The position numbers and the translations under genes are program-made. Shown piece by piece: positions 52,553 to 63,177 of a stretch of DNA of 64,000 nucleotides. The DNA comes from Corynebacterium stationis (GTDB taxonomy: Bacteria > Actinomycetota > Actinomycetes > Mycobacteriales > Mycobacteriaceae): contig NZ_CP009251.1 of the NCBI RefSeq assembly GCF_001941345.1, positions 1,116,001 through 1,180,000 on the forward strand, in the 5' to 3' direction. A model generated the notes under the pieces. The model ran no database searches, was not told the origin of the DNA, and saw nothing but the letters and a program-made list of their open reading frames with translations. How positions within the stretch are numbered: position 1 is the first letter of the stretch; every line of letters starts with the position of its first letter.

Positions 52553-53575
52553 GTGAATATTGATATCGACGCGTTACGTGCAATCGAAACCGAGCGCGGT
52601 GTTCCAGTAAATGATTTGCTGACTTCAGTGGCCGGTGGCTTGCTGTATGCCTACACCGAATACCGCGACGGCAACATCGAGGAAGACCATAAGGCCCGCG
52701 TAGATATTGATGCTGATACCGGCGAAGTTTCTGTCGTCGTTACCGAAATCGATGAAAGCGGCGAAGTCATCACCGAATTTGATGACACTCCCACCAACTT
52801 TGGGCGAGTTGCGGCACCTGCTGTCCGCGACGCCATCTACAAGCGCCTGCGTGAAGTAGAAGCAGACCGCGCATATGATTCCTATGCAGAACTGCAAGGC
52901 ACCGTTGTCTCTGGCGTGGTTCATCAGGACGCACATGCCAATTCCCGTGGCATCGTAGTTGTGCAGTTGGGCACCGAAATTGACATCAAAGAAGGCAAAA
53001 CCCAAGACGGAATCTTGCTCCCTGCTGAGCAAATCCCAGGCGAGCGTCTTCGTCACGGCACCCGCGTGCGTGCTTATGTCGTAGGAGTGCAAAAAGAAGG
53101 CGCGCGTGTCCAAGTTCTTCTGTCACGCACACACCCTGAATTGGTCCGCGGCCTGTTCGAGCTGGAAGTACCAGAAGTTCTTGATGGGGCAGTAGAAATT
53201 GTTGCCATCGCGCGTGAAGCTGGACACCGTTCGAAGGTTGCCGTGACCGGCCAGGTCAAAGGTCTCAACGCTAAGGGTGCCTGCATTGGCCCACGCGGTC
53301 AGCGCGTAACCAACGTGATGCAGGCGCTCGGCGGAGAAAAGATCGACATCATTGATTTCAATGAAGATCCGAGCGTGTATGTCGGCAATGCTTTGGCACC
53401 GTCAAAGGTCGTGCGAGTAGAAGTGCTCGACGAGGAAGCTCAGCTGGCACGCGTTACCGTTCCTGATTACCAACTGTCTTTGGCCATTGGTAAAGAGGGA
53501 CAAAATGCTCGCCTTGCCGCGCGTCTGACTGGATGGAAGATCGACATCCACTCGGATGCTGACAAGGTGGAATAA
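52553..53575 (+). CDS. nusA: Transcription termination/antitermination protein NusA
   Basis: Binds RNA polymerase and nascent RNA; controls pausing, termination and rRNA antitermination. Short actinobacterial form of 340 aa: N-terminal domain (about 1-105), S1 domain (about 110-180), two KH domains (about 185-335, with KGLNAKGACIGPRGQRVTNVMQAL and LSLAIGKEGQNARLAARLTGWKIDI), and no C-terminal acidic repeats. GTG start with AAAGGA upstream. Confidence 0.97.
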   Translation: MNIDIDALRAIETERGVPVNDLLTSVAGGLLYAYTEYRDGNIEEDHKARVDIDADTGEVSVVVTEIDESGEVITEFDDTPTNFGRVAAPAVRDAIYKRLREVEADRAYDSYAELQGTVVSGVVHQDAHANSRGIVVVQLGTEIDIKEGKTQDGILLPAEQIPGERLRHGTRVRAYVVGVQKEGARVQVLLSRTHPELVRGLFELEVPEVLDGAVEIVAIAREAGHRSKVAVTGQVKGLNAKGACIGPRGQRVTNVMQALGGEKIDIIDFNEDPSVYVGNALAPSKVVRVEVLDEEAQLARVTVPDYQLSLAIGKEGQNARLAARLTGWKIDIHSDADKVE

Positions 53576-53672
53576 ATCCCCGGGTCACATCGTTGTAGTG
53601 TCGTGAGTTCAATTTTGGCGATGTTTCAAGTAGGATTGACAATGGCCCAAGTGCAGCAGGAAGGAGTTGGTT

Positions 53673-53951
53673 TTGAGCCGACTTCGAATGTGCATAGCAA
53701 CACGACAACGTCTACCGGATACGCAGCTATTGCGTGTGGTGGCTGATACGCAAGGTTGTATCATCCCCGATCCTGGCAGGCGGCTTCCCGGCAGGGGAGC
53801 CTGGATTACTCCAGATTTAGCTGCATATGAGCTTGCGGAGAAGCGTCGGGCTTTTGCTCGCGCACTCCGGCTGTCCGCACCCGTGGATACAGGTCAAGTA
53901 CGAGAGTACATATCCAAGACCTTCGAGATTGTAAGGAAGACCGAACACTGA
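53673..53951 (+). CDS. YlxR (DUF448) family RNA-binding protein
   Basis: Small protein between nusA and infB: RMCIATRQRLPDTQLLRVVAD and GRRLPGRGAWITPDLAAYELAEKRRAFARAL match YlxR/RnpM, which modulates RNase P in Firmicutes. No standard start exists. AAGGAG at 53661-53666 is followed 6 nt later by TTG 53673, giving MSRLRMCIATRQ; TTG 53667 is in frame but adjoins the ribosome site. 92 aa. Confidence 0.9.
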   Translation: MSRLRMCIATRQRLPDTQLLRVVADTQGCIIPDPGRRLPGRGAWITPDLAAYELAEKRRAFARALRLSAPVDTGQVREYISKTFEIVRKTEH

Positions 53952-53997
53952 TGAGCACACAACGATGAAGCATCAGCGATGAAAGTCAGTAACTGAT

Positions 53998-54023
53998 CCT
54001 AGGGGCGCCTTGTCGCCTCTAGG
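53998..54023 (+). promoter_or_regulatory. infB: Hairpin in the infB leader
   Basis: CCTAGGGGCG (53998-54007) and CGCCTCTAGG (54014-54023) form a 10-bp stem with one G-U pair and a 6-nt loop, ending 8 nt before the AGAGGAG ribosome site of infB. There is no T-tract, so it is more likely a translational or RNA-processing element than a terminator. Confidence 0.5.
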
Positions 54024-54041
54024 GAAACTAAGAGGAGACAA

Positions 54042-56798
54042 GTGGCAGGTAAGCTACGCGTTCATGAGCTGGCGAAACAGCTCGGAATTACCAGTAAAGA
54101 ACTACTCGGCACGCTCAAAGAGCAAGGCGAGTTTGTAAAGACCGCATCATCGACCATCGAACCACCGGTGGTTAAGAAGATGCGTGCACACTATGAAGCA
54201 CAGGGGATCGGCAAAGATAACACCGAGGCCCCGACTAATGCTGCTCCAGCAAAGCCAGGCGCTCCTAAACCAGGCGCGCCAAAGCCAGCAGCACCTAAGC
54301 CTGCAGCTGCTAAGCCAGCAGCTGCAAAGCCAACCCCGGCTAAGCCAGCAGCTGCAAAGCCTGCAGCTCCGAAACCGGCTTCACCTAAGCCGGCGACGCC
54401 GAAGCCAGAGGCAGCAAAGCCAGCAGCTCCTAAGCCGGCAGCACCAAAGCCTGGTGCTCCGAAACCAGGTGCTGAGGGCGGCCCAACTCCACGCTCTATG
54501 CCAAAGCCTGGCGGTTCACGCCGCGTGGCTAATAACCCATTTTCTTCCGGTGGCGGTTCAGGCGATCGTCCTGCACCTCGCCCAGGTGGAGCAAAGGGTC
54601 CACGCCAAAAGCCACAGGGTGGCAAGCGTGATGGACAGCGTCCAGACAACCGTGAAAACAAGCCACAGTCTGGTGGCCAGTCAGGTGGTCGCCGTCCGTC
54701 GCCAGCGATGATGCCTTCGCACCCGAACCCAGCAGCAATGCCTCAAAAGGCAGCAGCTGCGGGTGGCCGCGGTCGTGGCGGTCGTCCAGGCAAGGGTGGA
54801 CCAGGTGCCGGTACCGGCGCTGGTGCACCAGGCGGATTCCGCAGCGGTCCAGGTGGACGCGGCGGACGTCGCGGTGGCACCGCTGGTGCATTCGGCCGTC
54901 CAGGTGGCGCACCACGTCGTGGTAAGAAGTCGAAGCGTCAGAAGAGGAATGAATACGAAGAGCTACGTGCACCAAACGTAGTTGGTGGCGTACGCCTTCC
55001 AGACGGCAAGGGCGAATCAATTCGCCTGCGTCGTGGCGCATCCTTGGCTGACTTCGCCGAGAAGATCGGTGCAGATCCAGCAGCATTGGTACAGGCACTG
55101 TTTAACCTCGGTGAAATGGTGACCGCAACTGCTTCCGTTTCGGAAGAGACCTTGCAGCTGCTGGGTGCTGAAATCAACTACGATGTTCAGGTTGTTTCCC
55201 CAGAAGACGAAGACCGTGAACTGCTGGAGTCCTTTGACCTGCAGTTCGGTGATGACGAAGGCACTGAGGAAGACCTTGCTAAGCGTCCTCCAGTTGTTAC
55301 CGTCATGGGTCACGTTGACCACGGTAAGACGCGTCTTCTGGATACAGTTCGTCGTACCAACGAAGGCGCGGGCGAGGCCGGCGGTATTACCCAGGGCATT
55401 GGTGCATACCAGACCCAGGTTGATATCGACGGTGGCGAGCGCACCATTACTTTCCTGGATACCCCAGGTCACGAGGCGTTTACCGCCATGCGTGCCCGCG
55501 GTGCAAAGTCCACTGACTTGGCAATTTTGGTTGTTGCTGCAGACGACGGCGTTATGCCACAGACCGTCGAAGCAATCAACCACGCCAAGGCAGCAAATAT
55601 CCCAGTCGTGGTTGCCGTGAACAAGATTGATAAGCCAGAAGCTGCTCCGGACAAGATCCGTGGTCAGCTGACGGAATACGGTCTGGTTCCGGAAGAATAT
55701 GGTGGTGACACCATGTTCGTCGACATCTCGGCGAAGGCTGGCACCAACATCGATGCATTGTTGGAAGCTGTAGTCCTAACCGCTGATGCGGCTCTGGAAC
55801 TAACTGCAAACCCAGACATGGATGCACAGGGTGTTTCCATCGAAGCTCACCTCGATCGTGGTCGTGGTCCAGTCGCAACCGTTATCGTTCAGCGCGGTAC
55901 TTTGCGCGTGGGCGACTCCATCGTCGTGGGCGACTCCTTCGGTCGCGTACGTCGCATGCTCGACGAGTTCGGTCAGGACGTCGAAGAAGCTGGTCCATCC
56001 CGTCCAGTTCAGGTTCAGGGTCTTAACGGTGTTCCTGGTGCTGGTGACAATCTCTTGGTTGTTGAAGACGACCGCGTGGCGCGTCAGATTGCAGCTCAGC
56101 GTGACGCACGTAAGCGTTCTGCACTGCAGGCTAAGTCCCGCAAGCGTGTTTCCCTTGAGGATCTGGATTCAGTACTTAAGGAAACTTCGACGCTCAACCT
56201 CATCCTCAAGGGTGACAACGCCGGTTCTGTTGAAGCACTGGAAGACGCACTGCTTGATATTGAGATTGATGACGAGGTACAGCTCAACATCATCGACCGT
56301 GGTGTTGGTGCAGTTACTCAGACCAACGTCTCCTTGGCTGCCGCCTCTGATGCTGTCATCATTGCCTTCAACGTTCGCGCAGAAGGCAAGGCAACTGAAG
56401 AAGCTAACGCTGAAGGCGTCGACGTTCGCTACTACACCGTTATCTACCGTGCTATCGAAGAAGTTGAGCAGGCACTCAAGGGCATGCTCAAGCCAATCTA
56501 CGAAGAGCGCGACACCGGTGCGGCAGAGATCCGTGCCCTGTTCAAGTCCTCCGCTATCGGTACCATCGCTGGTTGTATGGTCACCGAGGGCAAGGTCAAG
56601 CGCAACGGCAAGGTACGTATTGTCCGCGATGGCAATGTCATTACTTCCGATGCCAAGATTGAGTCCTTGCGTCACGAGAAGGACGACGCAAACGAAATCA
56701 ACGCTGGTTACGAGTGCGGTATGGTTCTGTCCTACCCAGATATCCAGGTTGGCGACTTCATCCAGGCATACGAAGAGGTTGAAGTGCCACGTACCTGA
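54042..56798 (+). CDS. infB: Translation initiation factor IF-2
   Basis: GTPase that places initiator tRNA on the 30S subunit. The N-terminal IF2_N motif [19 protein letters not shown] is followed by a low-complexity Pro-Lys-Ala repeat (about 65-145), then a Gly/Arg-rich linker (about 150-305). The G domain has [25 protein letters not shown] and [12 protein letters not shown]; domains II to IV follow, including [19 protein letters not shown]. At 918 aa it is a long IF-2. GTG start after AGAGGAG. Confidence 0.97.
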   Translation: MAGKLRVHELAKQLGITSKELLGTLKEQGEFVKTASSTIEPPVVKKMRAHYEAQGIGKDNTEAPTNAAPAKPGAPKPGAPKPAAPKPAAAKPAAAKPTPAKPAAAKPAAPKPASPKPATPKPEAAKPAAPKPAAPKPGAPKPGAEGGPTPRSMPKPGGSRRVANNPFSSGGGSGDRPAPRPGGAKGPRQKPQGGKRDGQRPDNRENKPQSGGQSGGRRPSPAMMPSHPNPAAMPQKAAAAGGRGRGGRPGKGGPGAGTGAGAPGGFRSGPGGRGGRRGGTAGAFGRPGGAPRRGKKSKRQKRNEYEELRAPNVVGGVRLPDGKGESIRLRRGASLADFAEKIGADPAALVQALFNLGEMVTATASVSEETLQLLGAEINYDVQVVSPEDEDRELLESFDLQFGDDEGTEEDLAKRPPVVTVMGHVDHGKTRLLDTVRRTNEGAGEAGGITQGIGAYQTQVDIDGGERTITFLDTPGHEAFTAMRARGAKSTDLAILVVAADDGVMPQTVEAINHAKAANIPVVVAVNKIDKPEAAPDKIRGQLTEYGLVPEEYGGDTMFVDISAKAGTNIDALLEAVVLTADAALELTANPDMDAQGVSIEAHLDRGRGPVATVIVQRGTLRVGDSIVVGDSFGRVRRMLDEFGQDVEEAGPSRPVQVQGLNGVPGAGDNLLVVEDDRVARQIAAQRDARKRSALQAKSRKRVSLEDLDSVLKETSTLNLILKGDNAGSVEALEDALLDIEIDDEVQLNIIDRGVGAVTQTNVSLAAASDAVIIAFNVRAEGKATEEANAEGVDVRYYTVIYRAIEEVEQALKGMLKPIYEERDTGAAEIRALFKSSAIGTIAGCMVTEGKVKRNGKVRIVRDGNVITSDAKIESLRHEKDDANEINAGYECGMVLSYPDIQVGDFIQAYEEVEVPRT

Positions 56799-56845
56799 TA
56801 AAGGTACGAGCTACATCGTGTAGCAATTCGTATTAGATTGCTATT

Positions 56846-56873
56846 GAAGCCGGGCCCTGTGCCCGGCTTCTTT
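56846..56873 (+). terminator. Intrinsic terminator after infB
   Basis: Perfect 10-bp stem GAAGCCGGGC (56846-56855) and GCCCGGCTTC (56861-56870) with a 5-nt loop, then TTT. The short T-tract suggests incomplete termination before rbfA. Confidence 0.8.
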
Positions 56874-56956
56874 AGCCCTTAAGCAAGTGTTTTCGAATTC
56901 TAAAAAGTACACTAGGATTGTCCAAAGCTAGTTAAGAAAAAGTAGAGGCGGATATC

Positions 56957-57391
56957 ATGGCTGATCATGCACGCGCGGCCCGGATGGCAAAGCGCATTCA
57001 AACTATTGTGGCAACCGCCATCGAGCGTGAAATTAAAGATCGCAGGCTTGAACTTGTCACCATTACTGATACCCGTGTTACCGGTGACCTACATGACGCA
57101 ACCGTGTTTTACACCGTGCGCGGCGTTGACATTGACTCAGAACCAGATCTGGATCAGGCTGCTGAAGCTCTAAACCGTGCCAAGGGGCAGCTGCGCAAGA
57201 TCGTTGGCGATCAGTTGCAGGTGCGCTTTACCCCGACCTTGGCTTTCGAGTTCGATGCTGTTCCAGAAGCATCAGCTCACATGGAAGCATTGCTTGCACG
57301 TGCCCGCGCACGTGATGAAGAGCTGGCGAAGCTCAAGGAAAATGCTAAGCCAGCTGGCGAAGCTAATCCATATAAGACGGATGGGGAATAA
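56957..57391 (+). CDS. rbfA: Ribosome-binding factor A
   Basis: KH-fold 30S assembly factor. [47 protein letters not shown] is the family pattern, with [22 protein letters not shown] in the second half. 144 aa with a charged tail. AGTAGAGGCGG lies before the ATG. The DHH phosphoesterase gene starts 8 bp after the stop. Confidence 0.97.
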   Translation: MADHARAARMAKRIQTIVATAIEREIKDRRLELVTITDTRVTGDLHDATVFYTVRGVDIDSEPDLDQAAEALNRAKGQLRKIVGDQLQVRFTPTLAFEFDAVPEASAHMEALLARARARDEELAKLKENAKPAGEANPYKTDGE

Positions 57392-57399
57392 ATCTGTCC

Positions 57400-58362
57400 A
57401 TGTCCTCTATTTCAGAAGTGGTGGGAGCACTCCAGGAAGCTGACTCGGTGTGTATCGTGGCCCATCTCCGTCCAGATGCAGATGCTTTAGGTTCGATGGC
57501 TACGTTGCACCTGGGGCTAGAGCAACTTGGTAAAAAGACTCGTTGCGTAGTTGGCCAAGATTGGCCCATTTCAGAGAATCTTTTTACGATTCCAGGCACT
57601 GACACCGTGGAAGTAACAACGAGTTTGCCCACCGGCTATGACTTGTATGTCACGGTGGATTGCGGCTCGTTGGATCGCACCGGATTGCTTGCACGCGATT
57701 TAGCCAAGGCCATCCGACGCGGCAACGTGGTCTGCATTGACCACCATGCCTCTAACCACGGTTTTGGCAATATCAACTTGGTTGATGTCTCGTGTGAGTC
57801 GACGACGACGGTTTTAGCACCGGTACTGGAAGAACTTGGTGTGACTCTCAACTCTGAGATAGCGCATGCAATGTATGCAGGTTTGGTCACTGACACCGGA
57901 AGTTTCCGGTGGGGCCGGCCCCAGATGCACAGCTTTGCTGGAAAGCTGATGGAGTACGGGCTAGATACCAAGCAGATCGCCGTAGATCTGATGGACTCCA
58001 ACACAGCAGAAGATTTGCAGATGCTTGGTCGAGTGCTGGCTAATGTGCAGATTGTTCCGGCCGGCAAGCACACCATGGCGGTGCTGGTTGGTCGCTATGA
58101 TGTCATCTCCGGGCATTCGGATTCTGCAGTAGAGACTATGGTTGATTTCGTGCGTGCTTTAGATGGCACGGATTTAGGCGTGGTGTTTAAGGAACAGGTG
58201 CCAGGATTTTGGGCTGTTTCACTACGCTCTAATGACGTCAACTGCTCGCAGGTTGCTCGCCGCCTTGGTGGCGGGGGACATGTTCCTGCCGCAGGGTATT
58301 CGACCTCAGGAGAGCCAGAAGACATTATTGCGGAACTAGTGGATATCGTTGGTCAGTTCTAA
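57400..58362 (+). CDS. DHH/DHHA1 phosphoesterase (NrnA-like oligoribonuclease / pAp phosphatase)
   Basis: Degrades short RNA oligonucleotides and/or 3'-phosphoadenosine 5'-phosphate in related species. DHH domain: VAHLRPDADALGSM, VDCGSLDRTG, CIDHHASNHGFG and DTGSFRWGRP supply the metal-binding Asp and His residues. The C-terminal DHHA1 domain ends RLGGGGHVPAAGYST. 320 aa. This position, between rbfA and a MATE gene, is conserved in actinobacteria. Its last 14 bp overlap the next gene. Confidence 0.93.
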   Translation: MSSISEVVGALQEADSVCIVAHLRPDADALGSMATLHLGLEQLGKKTRCVVGQDWPISENLFTIPGTDTVEVTTSLPTGYDLYVTVDCGSLDRTGLLARDLAKAIRRGNVVCIDHHASNHGFGNINLVDVSCESTTTVLAPVLEELGVTLNSEIAHAMYAGLVTDTGSFRWGRPQMHSFAGKLMEYGLDTKQIAVDLMDSNTAEDLQMLGRVLANVQIVPAGKHTMAVLVGRYDVISGHSDSAVETMVDFVRALDGTDLGVVFKEQVPGFWAVSLRSNDVNCSQVARRLGGGGHVPAAGYSTSGEPEDIIAELVDIVGQF

Positions 58363-59650
58363 GGATTCCCAAGTATCTGCGCGGAGGGTCTTCGGGCTTG
58401 CGCTACCGGCGCTCGGGGTATTAGCGGCGATGCCGCTGTATCTTTTGCTGGATACAGCGGTGGTCGGGCGCCTAGGTGCATCGCAGTTGGCGGCTTTGGG
58501 CGCGGCTGCGGCGGTGCAGTCGGTCGTGACTACACAGCTGACTTTCTTGTCCTATGGCACCACCGCGCGGTCCTCTCGGCTGTTTGGGTCAGGGGATAGG
58601 CAAGGGGCAATCGCCGAAGGCGTGCAGGCGACTTATGTTGCGCTGATCGTCGGCTTCGGGCTGGCGTGCATCATGTGGCTGTTTGGCGGCCAGATTGCTT
58701 TGTGGATGACGGGTAATCCCGAAACCGCTAGTCTGGCTGCCTCGTGGCTGCACGTCGCTGCCTTATCGATTCCCATCACACTCGTGGAAATGGCCGGAAA
58801 TGGCTGGTTGCGTGGAGTCCAAGATACTAAACGGCCATTGTATTTTACGCTCGCAGGCTTGATCCCAGGCGCGATTGCTGTGCCGATATTTGTGCACTGG
58901 TGGGGGCTTGTGGGCTCCGCCTGGGCCAATGTTTTGGGCATGGGCATTATTGCTCTGCTATTTTTGCTCGAGTTGAAAAAGCAGCACACCGGCTCGTGGC
59001 GGTTGCGACCCCGCGTTATTAAACGTCAGTTGGTCTTGGGGCGAGACTTGATTATCCGTTCCGCGAGCTTGCAGGTGGCATTCTTATCGGCCGCGGCGGT
59101 AGCAGCACGCTTTGGTACTGCTCCATTGGCAGCCCACCAAGTCATGCTGCAGATATGGAATTTCCTCACGCTGATTCTAGACTCGTTGGCTATCGCCGCC
59201 CAGACGCTCATCGGCGCTGCCTTGGGCGCGAAGTCAGTGGATACAGCACGCAATGCTGGACAGAAGATCATTGTCTACTCGACGATATTCTCCGCTGCTT
59301 TGGCGTTGGTCTTTGCACTCGGCGCAGGATTTATCCCGCGGATTTTCACCTCGGATGCGGACGTCTTAAATGCAATGGCAATTCCGTGGTGGATTATGAT
59401 TGCCATGATTATTGCTGGTGGCGTGCTTTTTGCCATCGATGGCGTGCTGCTGGGCGCAGGCGATGCTGCCTTCTTGCGCACGATTACCGTTGGCTCTGTG
59501 ATCATCGGCTTTTTGCCGGGTATCTGGATTGCTTATGCACTAGATTTCGGACTCGCAGGTATTTGGGCAGGCCTTGCTGCGTTTATCCTTCTGCGTACAG
59601 TCGCTGTTGTTTTCCGCTTTTATTCGATGCGTTGGGCAGTAGTGAGCTAA
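58349..59650 (+). CDS. MATE family efflux transporter (DinF type)
   Basis: 433-aa multidrug/toxin antiporter with twelve TM segments. FGLALPALGVLAAMPLYLLLDTAVVGRLGASQLAALGAAAAV and GNGWLRGVQDTKRPLYFTLAG fit the DinF branch, and the repeat in the second half starts at AAHQVMLQIWNFLTLILDSLAIAAQTLIGAALG. The TTG start at 58349 lies within the end of the preceding gene, so translation is likely coupled. Substrate unknown. Confidence 0.92.
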   Translation: MVSSKDSQVSARRVFGLALPALGVLAAMPLYLLLDTAVVGRLGASQLAALGAAAAVQSVVTTQLTFLSYGTTARSSRLFGSGDRQGAIAEGVQATYVALIVGFGLACIMWLFGGQIALWMTGNPETASLAASWLHVAALSIPITLVEMAGNGWLRGVQDTKRPLYFTLAGLIPGAIAVPIFVHWWGLVGSAWANVLGMGIIALLFLLELKKQHTGSWRLRPRVIKRQLVLGRDLIIRSASLQVAFLSAAAVAARFGTAPLAAHQVMLQIWNFLTLILDSLAIAAQTLIGAALGAKSVDTARNAGQKIIVYSTIFSAALALVFALGAGFIPRIFTSDADVLNAMAIPWWIMIAMIIAGGVLFAIDGVLLGAGDAAFLRTITVGSVIIGFLPGIWIAYALDFGLAGIWAGLAAFILLRTVAVVFRFYSMRWAVVS

Positions 59651-59738
59651 CGACTTGCGGGAGAGAAACGATAAACCTGAAAGAGTACCTGCTGCTAAAG
59701 TTTCAGGGGTCAATATTTTCTTAAGCGAGGGGTAAACC

Positions 59739-60563
59739 ATGGCTGGAAAGTTATCGCACACGACGTTGTGGGCGGTTTCTGACCTGCATGCAGCCGTTAA
59801 GGCAAATAACGGCCGCATCGATGAAATACAGCCTACGAATTCTTCAGACTGGTTAATCGTGGCCGGAGATGTCGCTGAACGCACGGACTTAGTGCTCCGC
59901 GTGCTCCACAAACTGCGTACACGTTTCGCCAAGGTTATTTGGGTACCAGGAAACCACGAGCTCTTTTCACGATCGACAGATCGGTATCGCGGGCGTGAGA
60001 AGTATGACGAGCTGGTAGAAGGCTGTCGTGATATCGATGTGCTAACTCCGGAGGACCCTTTTGCGGTGTTCAACGGGGTTACTATCGCGCCGCTTTTTAC
60101 TTTGTACGACTATTCTTTCCGTGCACCGGGCTCCACTGTTGAAGACGCAATTGCGGCCGCCGTGGACCGCCAAATCATGATGACAGATGAAATTGCGATT
60201 GCTCCATTCGTGGATGTGCGCGCATGGTGCTGGGACCGGCTGGCGTATTCGATTAAGCGTTTGTCACGCATAACTGGTCCGACGGTGCTGATTAATCACT
60301 GGCCACTAGTGCAAGAACCAACGCTGAAAATGCGGTGGCCAGAAATTGGTCTGTGGTGCGGATCTCGGCATACTCGGCATTGGCCAACCCGTTATAACGC
60401 TGAAGCAGTAATTTATGGTCACCTTCATATGCCATCTGTCGATAAGATTGATGGGGTAGACCACATTGAAGTTTCTTTAGGATACCCACGCGAGTGGATG
60501 GCTCATCAAGGTCATCAACTGTGGCCCTATCCCGTGTTGACAATGGAGGAGGGTGCGCAATGA
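59739..60563 (+). CDS. Metallophosphoesterase (PptH-like, phosphopantetheinyl hydrolase family)
   Basis: Calcineurin-like phosphoesterase of 274 aa. Metal-binding motifs are SDLHAAVKAN, VAGDVAERTD, VPGNHELFSR, LINHWPLV and YGHLHMPS. It overlaps the 4'-phosphopantetheinyl transferase gene (ATGA). In Mycobacterium tuberculosis the neighbouring Rv2795c product (PptH) removes phosphopantetheine from carrier proteins, opposing PptT. The same pairing here suggests the same role by inference. Confidence 0.88.
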   Translation: MAGKLSHTTLWAVSDLHAAVKANNGRIDEIQPTNSSDWLIVAGDVAERTDLVLRVLHKLRTRFAKVIWVPGNHELFSRSTDRYRGREKYDELVEGCRDIDVLTPEDPFAVFNGVTIAPLFTLYDYSFRAPGSTVEDAIAAAVDRQIMMTDEIAIAPFVDVRAWCWDRLAYSIKRLSRITGPTVLINHWPLVQEPTLKMRWPEIGLWCGSRHTRHWPTRYNAEAVIYGHLHMPSVDKIDGVDHIEVSLGYPREWMAHQGHQLWPYPVLTMEEGAQ

Positions 60564-61249
60564 TGATTCAGCAATCTCTTTTCCCTGACGTCGCGCGATT
60601 TTGCTACGTCAAGACGGACCCGCAAGCGGCGGACCTTGTTAATTTCAATAACCTGCACCCGCTGGAACAATCTGTGGCTGCGCATTCGGTGGCTACCCGC
60701 AAGGCCGAATTCGGGGATGCTCGTTGGTGCGCTCACGAAGCCTTGAAGGAATTGGGCTACCGCGGAGAAGAACCGATCCTGCGTGGTGAGCGCGGAATGC
60801 CACTGTGGCCGACGGGCTACGTTGGCTCACTGACACACACCCCGGGGTTTCGTGCAGCGGTTGTTGCACCAACCTCGCAAGTGATGTCCCTAGGACTCGA
60901 TGTTGAAGTAGCAGAGCCCCTGCCAGAAGGCGTGCTAGAGATGATTGCGCGCTCAGGTGAAATCCCGCAGATTAACCGGCTGCGCAAGGCAGGAATTTCT
61001 TTTGCCGACCGCCTGTTATTTTGCGCCAAAGAAGCAACCTATAAGGCATGGTTTCCCATGACTCATCGTTGGTTGGGCTTTGAGCAAGCTGAAGTAGACA
61101 TCCGCGAAGATGGAACGTTAATTTCCTACTTGCTGGTTCGCCCGACACCTGTGCCATTTATTTGTGGGCGCTGGATGGTCCGCGATGGCTACATCATTGT
61201 CTCCACCACGGTAGAAGCAGGCGTCGGACACGAGCGCTTGGCGTATTAA
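60560..61249 (+). CDS. pptT: 4'-phosphopantetheinyl transferase (PptT type)
   Basis: Transfers 4'-phosphopantetheine from CoA to carrier proteins; in mycolate bacteria it activates Pks13 and type I FAS partners. Sfp-type motifs: GERGMPLWPTGYVGSLTHTPGF, LGLDVEVAEPLPEGVLEMI with the Mg-binding Asp/Glu, and FCAKEATYKAWFPMTHRWLGF. 229 aa. The ATG at 60560 overlaps the preceding stop; the frame extension to 60494 lies in that gene. The stop overlaps convergent truB by 4 bp. Confidence 0.93.
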   Translation: MMIQQSLFPDVARFCYVKTDPQAADLVNFNNLHPLEQSVAAHSVATRKAEFGDARWCAHEALKELGYRGEEPILRGERGMPLWPTGYVGSLTHTPGFRAAVVAPTSQVMSLGLDVEVAEPLPEGVLEMIARSGEIPQINRLRKAGISFADRLLFCAKEATYKAWFPMTHRWLGFEQAEVDIREDGTLISYLLVRPTPVPFICGRWMVRDGYIIVSTTVEAGVGHERLAY

Positions 61250-62109
61250 AGCGTTGAAGGGTGCGCAACAAAGACGGTGGAGAGGCGTTTGCCCTTTTCT
61301 TTGACTAACGCGATAGACCGTCCATCAGGACCTACCGCAGCATAAGTTCCTTTCACACCGCGCGGCTCTAACCACTGACCCATGGCGAGCTTATGCGATT
61401 CCTCAGCGGTGACATCAAGGCGGGGATAGCACCGCACGAGAGCCTCATCTAGATTCAGGGAGAGCTCCATGCTGTCCAACGGGGAGGCATCGTCAAGCGA
61501 AAATGGCCCAACCTCAGTACGCCGAAGAGCAGTAAGGTGTCCACCCACGCCAAGCGCCTCGCCTAAATCGCGCGCGAGAGACCGGATATAGGTTCCTGAC
61601 GAACATTCCACCACGACATCGACTTCGCGCGGGCTGTTACGGCTTTCTAGCACCTCAAAACGGCTGACGGTGACGGGACGTGCGGGGATATCAACGTCTT
61701 CACCATCGCGAACTCGCTGATAAGCACGCTTGCCATCGATCTTGATCGCGCTGACCTTCGCAGGCTTTTGCATAATATCGCCGGTTAAATTCGCAATCGC
61801 AGAAAGAATTTCCGCATCGGTGATGTGCGCAGCGGAAGTTTGAGAGATAATCTCGCCTTCAAAGTCATCGGTGGTGGTTGAAGCACCTAAAGAAATCGTG
61901 GCGTTATAGGCCTTTGTCGCAGTCACCATGTGCGCAAGGAACTTGGTTCCGCGTTCAATACCCAGGATTAAAACGCCGGTGGCCATGGGATCTAAAGTGC
62001 CCGCATGTCCCACCTTGCGAGTACCAAACTCCCTCCGTACGCGGGAGACCACATCATGAGAGGTCATCCCGGCCGGTTTATCCACAACAACAAGTCCTGA
62101 GTCAGTCAT
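61246..62109 (-). CDS. truB: tRNA pseudouridine(55) synthase TruB
   Basis: Makes pseudouridine 55 in the T-loop of tRNAs. SGLVVVDKPAGMTSHDVVSRVRREFGTRKVGHAGTLDPMATGVLIL includes the catalytic Asp in GTLDPMATG; RAYQRVRDGEDVDIPARPV and CSSGTYIRSLARDLGEALG are conserved. 287 aa with a C-terminal PUA-like part. TAGACT at 62123-62118 lies 8 nt before the ATG, suggesting a leaderless mRNA. Divergent from ribF. Confidence 0.96.
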   Translation of the reverse strand: MTDSGLVVVDKPAGMTSHDVVSRVRREFGTRKVGHAGTLDPMATGVLILGIERGTKFLAHMVTATKAYNATISLGASTTTDDFEGEIISQTSAAHITDAEILSAIANLTGDIMQKPAKVSAIKIDGKRAYQRVRDGEDVDIPARPVTVSRFEVLESRNSPREVDVVVECSSGTYIRSLARDLGEALGVGGHLTALRRTEVGPFSLDDASPLDSMELSLNLDEALVRCYPRLDVTAEESHKLAMGQWLEPRGVKGTYAAVGPDGRSIALVKEKGKRLSTVFVAHPSTL

Positions 62110-62141
62110 GAGGCCATAGTCTAATCGGCAAGCAAATGATC

Positions 62142-62147
62142 TAGCAT
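62142..62147 (+). promoter_or_regulatory. ribF: Putative ribF -10 (leaderless)
   Basis: TAGCAT ends 7 nt before the ribF GTG. There is no room for an FMN riboswitch between this box and the gene. Confidence 0.45.
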
Positions 62148-62151
62148 GTAA

Positions 62152-63171
<1,020 letters not shown>

Positions 63172-63177
63172 AAGCCA

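Noticed and set aside
54240..54480. CRISPR-like or tandem DNA repeat
   Set aside because: The repeats are short codon-level repeats encoding PKPA/PKPG units within infB; there are no spacers of regular length.
54191..54661. Gly/Ala-rich minus-strand frame opposite infB
   Set aside because: It is the reverse reading of the Pro-Lys-Ala repeat in IF-2, not an independent gene.
62078..62086. TTATCCACA inside truB as a functional DnaA box
   Set aside because: It encodes part of the conserved VVDKPAGM motif, so its presence is explained by coding constraint.
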